Positions 5,881 to 9,925 of a DNA stretch of 9,925 bases are shown here, in pieces. The stretch's first letter is position 1, and every line of letters begins with the position of its first letter. A program made the position numbers and the translations under genes. Origin of the DNA: Candidatus Heimdallarchaeota archaeon (GTDB taxonomy: Archaea > Asgardarchaeota > Heimdallarchaeia > Heimdallarchaeales > Heimdallarchaeaceae); contig DAOVRE010000035.1 in the NCBI GenBank assembly GCA_030628305.1, positions 1 to 9,925 on the forward strand. The letters run 5' to 3'. The notes under the pieces were generated by a model that was given only the letters and a program-made list of their open reading frames with translations, ran no database searches and was not told the origin of the DNA.

Positions 5881-6018
5881 GGTATACTCGCGCATTAGAT
5901 AGCCAAATACCGCAAAATGGAGAGATATTAATTTGCTTAGGTTAAGAAATAAAATCGACAAAAAAGAGAATCACAACAAAATCATCAACCTTAAGTGTTC
6001 TTTTTTAGAACAAAACAC

Positions 6019-6558
6019 ATGGCCTTAGTTATTCTCAGATTATTCCATAGGATTATGCGCGACAAACGTATGTCTACTCACATTGCATTAACTGCTAGAG
6101 CATTTGGCGCAAAGCAGTTAATCTATACGGGTAACCATGATGGTTCTCTTGAGGAAAGTGTCAATAGAATAACAGAAGAATGGGGAGGTAATTTTCACAT
6201 AAATCATGTTGAAAATGAATTATCTTGCATAAAGAAGTGGAAACAGGAGGGAGGAATTATTGTTCATCTAACTATGTTTGGTATTGAACTTGAAAACAAA
6301 ATAGTAGAGCTGAAACAAGAATTAAACGAAAATCTCTTAGTGATTGTAGGTGGAACCAAAGTTCCAGGTGCCATATATCAGTTAGCAGACTACAATATAG
6401 CTATTGGTCACCAACCACATAGTGAAGTAGCAGCATTAGCTGTTTTCTTAGATCGAATAACAGCTGGTAAAGCTAGAAAAGAGAAACACTTGAATGCAAA
6501 TGTTGAGATTATCCCAATGGAGAGGGGAAAAAGTACAAAACAAAAGAACAAAGAGTGA
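6019..6558 (+). CDS. trm56: tRNA (cytidine(56)-2'-O)-methyltransferase (aTrm56, SPOUT class)
   Basis: The enzyme methylates the ribose of C56 in the tRNA T-loop using S-adenosylmethionine. The 179-residue protein has the family's N-terminal signature ILRLFHRIMRDKR followed by THIALTARAFGA (about 21-31). In the C-terminal half it carries the SPOUT knot motifs GGTKVPG (111-117) and IGHQPHSEVAALAVFLDR (129-146). A basic tail ends the protein. The ATG at 6019 gives the standard short N-terminus. A GTG at 5995 would add eight residues (VFFFRTKH when read literally) that do not look like the family, and no SD supports either start. A 6-bp inverted repeat (5996-6012) sits just upstream of the ATG. 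The stop codon overlaps the GTG of the next gene, so the pair is probably translated together. It is divergent from pan. Confidence 0.93.
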   Translation: MALVILRLFHRIMRDKRMSTHIALTARAFGAKQLIYTGNHDGSLEESVNRITEEWGGNFHINHVENELSCIKKWKQEGGIIVHLTMFGIELENKIVELKQELNENLLVIVGGTKVPGAIYQLADYNIAIGHQPHSEVAALAVFLDRITAGKARKEKHLNANVEIIPMERGKSTKQKNKE

Positions 6559-6563
6559 AAATC

Positions 6564-7331
6564 ATGTTGAAAATAACAGTTTTAGAGAAAACATACAACG
6601 TAGCAAAACATAGCTCAGCTAAAGCTCTAACTTACATCCTAAACGAAGAATTAAAAGATCTAGATGTAAAAATAGTGGAAGTAACTTTTACAAAAGATCG
6701 ATATGCAGAAATAACTCTAGATGGGGAAGATGAGAACATTGCAAAGAATTTCATAATTGAAAAATATGGTTCGACAGAAAGAAGTATCGGAGAACTTCAG
6801 ATTGGAGATATTATCTATGGACGTTTCAGAGATGTAGGGAATGTGAAGTTTGGTCTATTTGTTGACGCTGGAATTGTAACTTCAACACAGAAAATTGATG
6901 CACTATATCCTCTATTTGAAATGAGAAATCAGCTAGCTGGGGGGAAGAAATCCTCTCTCGTTAACACAATCAGGGCTTTTGGAATTGTTGAAAACTTACC
7001 TCTAAAGTTCGAAATTATTGATAAGAAAGTACTTGGATCAAAACTATGGGTAAAGATTGAGGATGAATCATTAAGGTGGTTTTTGGAGCCATATAAAGCA
7101 AACAAAGAAGCTCTAATTATATGTGGAACAACAAGAAGATCAATCAAACAAGCTCTTATCCAGAGTAAACATATGGAGGATATAGACGAATTTGAAAGGA
7201 TAGGGTTGTTAGAATATAGGCTAGTTTGTAAAAAAGGGACTAGAGCTGATGGATTAATACCTGAATTAGGTAAATATCTAGGGAGAGCAAAAATAGGAGC
7301 TCAAGTACCAAAAAGAGTTGTAGAACTATAA
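6564..7331 (+). CDS. DUF2110 family archaeal protein with an S1-like segment
   Basis: The 255-residue protein looks like the archaeal DUF2110 family, which has no established function. The N-terminal part (about 1-70) is an alpha/beta region. It is followed by an S1/OB-like stretch, GELQIGDIIYGRF with VGNVKFGLFVDAGI (about 76-104), a pattern common in RNA-binding S1 domains. A conserved segment around LVNTIRAFGIVENLPLKFEI (about 132-151) and a basic C-terminal region (RADGLIPELGKYLGRAK) complete it. Two starts are possible: a GTG at 6555 that overlaps the trm56 stop by four bases, or the ATG at 6564 with GAGTGA just upstream. I chose the ATG; either way translation is coupled to trm56. The S1-like segment and the pairing with a tRNA methyltransferase point towards RNA metabolism, but that is inference. 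Confidence 0.82.
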   Translation: MLKITVLEKTYNVAKHSSAKALTYILNEELKDLDVKIVEVTFTKDRYAEITLDGEDENIAKNFIIEKYGSTERSIGELQIGDIIYGRFRDVGNVKFGLFVDAGIVTSTQKIDALYPLFEMRNQLAGGKKSSLVNTIRAFGIVENLPLKFEIIDKKVLGSKLWVKIEDESLRWFLEPYKANKEALIICGTTRRSIKQALIQSKHMEDIDEFERIGLLEYRLVCKKGTRADGLIPELGKYLGRAKIGAQVPKRVVEL

Positions 7332-7413
7332 TAATGCATTTCATGAAAGGTAAAGAGAATCTATCTTCTTTGAATATTTAATGCTCCAGAAAAGATAAAG
7401 GAATTTTTGGAAG

Positions 7414-7419
7414 AAAAAA
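7414..7419 (-). terminator. Oligo-T run after tRNA-Val
   Basis: On the minus strand a run of six T follows the encoded CCA of tRNA-Val after five bases. This is a typical archaeal tRNA terminator. The rest of the gap 7332-7413 shows no gene. Confidence 0.5.
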
Positions 7420-7424
7420 TATAA

Positions 7425-7504
7425 TGGTGGGGCAGGGCGGATTTGAACCGCCGACCTCCACTGTGTAAGAGTGGTATCATTAAACCGAGCTAGATCACTG
7501 CCCC
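7425..7504 (-). tRNA. tRNA-Val (anticodon UAC), CCA encoded
   Basis: The minus strand folds into a complete cloverleaf. The acceptor stem is GGGGCAG/CTGCCCC (7498-7504 with 7429-7435). The D arm is a short ATC/GAT stem with a GG pair in the loop. The anticodon stem CCACT/AGTGG holds the loop CTTACAC, giving anticodon TAC. The variable loop is short (AGGTC), and the T arm is GGCGG-TTCAAAT-CCGCC. The discriminator is A (7428), and CCA is encoded at 7425-7427. I see no intron. The anticodon reads valine GUA and probably other GUN codons. Confidence 0.95.
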
Positions 7505-7597
7505 AAGTTTTTGTTTATTTCATTTCTTTTCGTAATTTTTTTTAATTTAAGTTTTTGGTTAATGAATTTTACCTAAATTTCCTTCCTTTACGAGTAA

Positions 7598-7610
7598 TTT
7601 AAATATTTAT
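7598..7610 (+). promoter_or_regulatory. TATA-like box of the TrmB-type regulator gene
   Basis: TTTAAATATTTAT is centred about 37 bp before the ATG, so transcription should begin near 7630. A small 5-bp inverted repeat (ATGCT and AGCAT, 7620-7635) spans this predicted start and overlaps the GGAG ribosome-binding site at 7629-7632. That would be a suitable place for autoregulation, but five base pairs is weak evidence. Confidence 0.4.
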
Positions 7611-7640
7611 CTTCATATCATGCTACTTGGAGCATAACTT

Positions 7641-8435
7641 ATGTCTGAACTTGATGAAATAGATTTGAATTTAAAATCCCTTGGTTTAACGCAGTATGAG
7701 GTTAAAACTCTCAAAACACTTATTGCTCTTTCGGCTTCCACTGCCGAAGAAATTCATAAACAAACAGATATCCCTACTCCTCGTATTTATGATACAATCG
7801 AGAGTTTGCAAAAGAAAGGTCTTGTTAGAACAATTGCAGGTCGTCCTAAAAGGTTTGAAATTGTTAACTTAGAAGAAGGATTGAAAAATTTTCTCATATT
7901 CAAAGAATCAGAATTCAACGATGAGCTTAACAAAATGACTAATGTTTCTGATCATATTCTTACTCTTCTAAAAGATCCAATCTATCAATCTCAATTAATC
8001 ATTAAACCTGATGAATTAATAGAAGCTTACTCCTCTCTTGGGGAGATGCAGGTAAAAACAATAGATCTAATAAATAAATCTAAGAAAGAAATTTGCATTT
8101 TTACTAATGTTTTCTACTGGTTTGAGCATGTCGAAGAAGCTTTAAAGGAAGCCATATCAAGGAATGTTAAAGTTCGTGTTTTAATGAACGTAGATGATGA
8201 AACTTCAAAACTTTTCGCTAAAAAATTACGGGAGATTGGAGCCAAGGTTAAGGAAATAGAAAATGAAACAGTTCTTGCTCGTGGCACTCTTGTAGATAAC
8301 GAACAAGTTGTTTTTGTTATATGGGTTTCTCCCGTTAAGCAAGAAAAATATGTTTATCGCCCGCATTTCTCCTCAAATTCAGGTATTATAGAAATTTTCT
8401 CAAATAACTTCGAATACCTATGGAGTAAGAGTTGA
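7641..8435 (+). CDS. TrmB-family transcriptional regulator
   Basis: The 264-residue protein starts with a winged helix-turn-helix of the TrmB type (about 8-75). The opening LKSLGLTQYEVKTLKTL, the middle AEEIHKQTDIPTPRIYDTIESLQKKGLV and the wing region GRPKRFEIV are all characteristic. A helical dimerisation segment follows (about 78-110). The second half (about 118-262) resembles the TrmB effector domain, with the PLD-like stretch KKEICIFTNVFYWFEHVEEA and a NVKVRVLMN strand. It is shorter than the roughly 340-residue sugar-sensing TrmB of Thermococcales and may lack the full sugar-binding domain, so its ligand cannot be named. A GGAG eight bases before the ATG supports the start. It lies 46 bp upstream of the isomerase gene on the same strand and may regulate it. 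Confidence 0.87.
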   Translation: MSELDEIDLNLKSLGLTQYEVKTLKTLIALSASTAEEIHKQTDIPTPRIYDTIESLQKKGLVRTIAGRPKRFEIVNLEEGLKNFLIFKESEFNDELNKMTNVSDHILTLLKDPIYQSQLIIKPDELIEAYSSLGEMQVKTIDLINKSKKEICIFTNVFYWFEHVEEALKEAISRNVKVRVLMNVDDETSKLFAKKLREIGAKVKEIENETVLARGTLVDNEQVVFVIWVSPVKQEKYVYRPHFSSNSGIIEIFSNNFEYLWSKS

Positions 8436-8481
8436 AAATATTGAGTAGATTGAAAATCAAAATTATTTGAAAGTGAATAAA

Positions 8482-9606
8482 ATGATAAATTTAGATGATA
8501 GAGAGTTACTTGCAAAAATTGACAAATCAGATCAATTAGGATCAATGTCAAAATGGGGAGAACTCGTTAAAGAAGCTAGAGACAAGAGTAAGAAGTTACA
8601 AATTCCTTCCGAAGTTGCGTGGAACAATCTATCTTTGGAATATAAACAACCAAAAAACGTTATTATTTGTGGTATGGGAGGCTCAGCCATTGCTGGGGAT
8701 TATTTTGTTAGTTTATTCGAAAATGAACTAAGTATTCCAGTTATAGTCAATAGAGGTTATTATCTACCCAAGTTTATTGACAGTGAATCCTTAGTAATTT
8801 GTATAAGTTATTCAGGAAATACAGAAGAAACGCTTTCTAGATATCATGAAGCTCTTAAAAGAAAATCAATGATTGTTTCTATTTCTTCAGCAGGATTACT
8901 AGAAAAATTCGCAACACAAATAGGCACTCCACATGTTAAAATTCGATCAGGAATTCCGCCAAGAACAGCTTTTCCCTTAATGTATACTGCCATTATAACA
9001 ATCTTTGAGATTTTGGATTTAATTGGAGGCGTTGAACAACAGTTTGAAGAAGTTGTAAAAGTCTTGAAAATATTAGCTATTGAATATTCTCAAGAATCTC
9101 CTATTAAAGAAAATATTGCCAAAGAAATTTCATATGGTATATTCAATTCCATTCCTCTTTTTATTGGGTATGGCATATATGCCCCAATTTCCTATAGAGC
9201 TAAAACACAGTTGAATGAAAATAGCAAGGTAATCGCAATATCAGAGACTCTCCCTGAACAAAATCACAATGGGGTTGTTATTTTTGATAACCCGAATGCT
9301 TCGTTAAATGATATCGCGTTCATCTTCTTGCATGATAAAGAGGAACCAAAGAATATAACAACAAGGTTTGAAGAAGTGAAAAAGTTTGCTTCTAAGAAGT
9401 CTGAGAAGGTTCTAGAGATATTACCTCAAGGAAAATCAAAACTAGCAAAACAGCTTAGTTCAACATTTCTTGTAGATTTCATAAGTATTTATCTAGGAAT
9501 CCTTCACGAAATAGATCCTTCAATTACGCCAAGTATAGATAAAATAAAACAATCACTAAAAATTAAACATAACTTGCTAGAGGACATTGAAAGAGAGGTT
9601 CTTTAA
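8482..9606 (+). CDS. Bifunctional phosphoglucose/phosphomannose isomerase
   Basis: This enzyme interconverts glucose-6-phosphate, mannose-6-phosphate and fructose-6-phosphate. The 374-residue protein has two SIS domains. The first carries ICGMGGSAIAGDY (about 62-74) and the phosphate-binding SYSGNTEET (109-117), followed by GIPPRTAFPLMYTA. The second carries the signature LNENSKVIAISETLPEQNHN (244-263), in which E246 and H262 are spaced 16 residues apart like the catalytic Glu and His described for the archaeal PGI/PMI enzymes. A candidate catalytic Lys lies in PSIDKIKQSL near the C-terminus (K354 or K356). The ATG at 8482 is preferred, with an AGTGA motif just upstream; a TTG at 8467 would add five residues. 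Its product feeds glmS, whose 5' end lies 122 bp downstream. Confidence 0.92.
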   Translation: MINLDDRELLAKIDKSDQLGSMSKWGELVKEARDKSKKLQIPSEVAWNNLSLEYKQPKNVIICGMGGSAIAGDYFVSLFENELSIPVIVNRGYYLPKFIDSESLVICISYSGNTEETLSRYHEALKRKSMIVSISSAGLLEKFATQIGTPHVKIRSGIPPRTAFPLMYTAIITIFEILDLIGGVEQQFEEVVKVLKILAIEYSQESPIKENIAKEISYGIFNSIPLFIGYGIYAPISYRAKTQLNENSKVIAISETLPEQNHNGVVIFDNPNASLNDIAFIFLHDKEEPKNITTRFEEVKKFASKKSEKVLEILPQGKSKLAKQLSSTFLVDFISIYLGILHEIDPSITPSIDKIKQSLKIKHNLLEDIEREVL

Positions 9607-9633
9607 AAATCTAAGAGCAAAAAGCTAATCAGA

Positions 9634-9643
9634 ATATTTAAAA
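9634..9643 (+). promoter_or_regulatory. TATA-like box of glmS
   Basis: ATATTTAAAA predicts a transcription start near 9664. This would put both the upstream in-frame ATG (9684) and the canonical glmS ATG (9729) inside the transcript. Confidence 0.45.
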
Positions 9644-9728
9644 GGATAGATGATTTTACTAAAATAGAGTAAAATTCAGTGAAATGCTTCGTCGTTCTTC
9701 TCGAAAAATAAAAAGATCAGGGTTACAT

Positions 9729-9925
9729 ATGTGTGGGATCGTAGGAATAGTACAGCAAGATACAAATAAAATCGGTAAGAATATCATTGATTCTTTAAAA
9801 AAACTTGAGTACCGAGGTTATGACAGCGTAGGCATAGCAACCATAGATAATAATCAAGTTAGGGTATCAAAGGAAGAAGGAAAAATCTCTGAAGTTATCG
9901 AAAAAATACAATTGGATGATTTGCA
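9729..9925 (+). CDS. glmS: Glutamine--fructose-6-phosphate aminotransferase (GlmS), 5' part only
   Basis: GlmS makes glucosamine-6-phosphate from fructose-6-phosphate and glutamine, the first step towards UDP-GlcNAc. The visible 65 residues are the start of the class II glutamine amidotransferase domain. MCGIVGIV carries the nucleophile Cys2, and [15 protein letters not shown] is the conserved next motif. The gene runs off the window end. I start it at 9729 because Cys must follow the initiator Met to become the N-terminal nucleophile, and AGGG lies six bases upstream. The same frame is open from an ATG at 9684, which would add 15 mostly basic and polar residues ([15 protein letters not shown]). 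Other class II amidotransferases share this N-terminus, but the RGYDS motif and the isomerase next door favour GlmS. Confidence 0.9.
   Translation, partial: MCGIVGIVQQDTNKIGKNIIDSLKKLEYRGYDSVGIATIDNNQVRVSKEEGKISEVIEKIQLDDL

Noticed and set aside
6929..7147. Minus-strand open frame within the DUF2110 gene
   Set aside because: It is a shadow of the coding strand, with no ribosome-binding site or recognisable protein features.
7620..7635. Possible TrmB operator in front of the regulator gene
   Set aside because: The 5-bp dyad does not match the TrmB binding motifs I know, which have longer, more widely spaced half-sites, so I mention it only as weak symmetry.
8354..8551. Minus-strand open frame across the regulator/isomerase junction
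   Set aside because: It overlaps two real genes and has an unconvincing composition.
1..9925. CRISPR array, transposon, prophage, toxin-antitoxin or defence system
   Set aside because: I saw no regularly spaced direct repeats, transposase or integrase motifs, or paired small toxin/antitoxin genes. The content is conserved core archaeal genes, so no novel multi-gene system is claimed.

Overview
The window is AT-rich archaeal chromosome carrying ordinary core genes. The archaeal assignment rests on transcription factor S (TFS), multiprotein bridging factor 1 (MBF1), a Gins51-type GINS subunit, PCNA, the proteasome-activating nucleotidase PAN, ribosomal proteins S27e and L38e, the archaeal tRNA C56 2'-O-methyltransferase and a TrmB-family regulator. 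Promoters are archaeal too: TATA-like boxes lie about 25 bp upstream of the start of several genes, some of which look leaderless. L38e is shared with eukaryotes and is known mainly from TACK and Asgard archaea. With the low G+C this suggests an Asgard or TACK lineage, with Asgard my preference, but the sequence alone does not settle it.

Layout. Bases 1-402 hold the 3' end of a membrane-anchored surface-type protein. tRNA-Leu(CAA) follows at 451-535 and S27e at 613-798. Convergent to S27e, on the minus strand, is a four-gene cluster that reads tfs, small OB-fold protein, pcna, gins51 (3078 down to 814). mbf1 diverges from tfs at 3211-3735. L38e is convergent to mbf1 (3755-3967, minus). An HD-domain hydrolase (4075-4605, plus) runs into the 3' end of pan (4623-5825, minus). 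Divergent from pan are trm56 and an overlapping DUF2110 gene (6019-7331). tRNA-Val(UAC) lies on the minus strand at 7425-7504. The right end carries a TrmB-type regulator (7641-8435), a bifunctional phosphoglucose/phosphomannose isomerase (8482-9606) and the 5' end of glmS (9729 to the window end).

How the genes fit together. The minus-strand cluster joins an RNA polymerase cleavage factor to the sliding clamp and a helicase-associated GINS subunit, with a ribosomal protein gene next door. This kind of mixed replication/transcription/translation neighbourhood is a known archaeal theme. trm56 modifies C56 in the T-loop of tRNAs, and both tRNAs here have a C at that position. At the right end the isomerase makes fructose-6-phosphate and GlmS converts it to glucosamine-6-phosphate; the adjacent TrmB-type protein could sense sugars, although that link is inference.

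I did not find a defence island, mobile element, CRISPR array or other unfamiliar multi-gene system. The points most worth a second look are the uncharacterised OB-fold protein in the replication cluster, perfect inverted repeats in the pcna leader and between tfs and mbf1, a PAN C-terminus without a canonical HbYX motif, and an in-frame upstream ATG before glmS.
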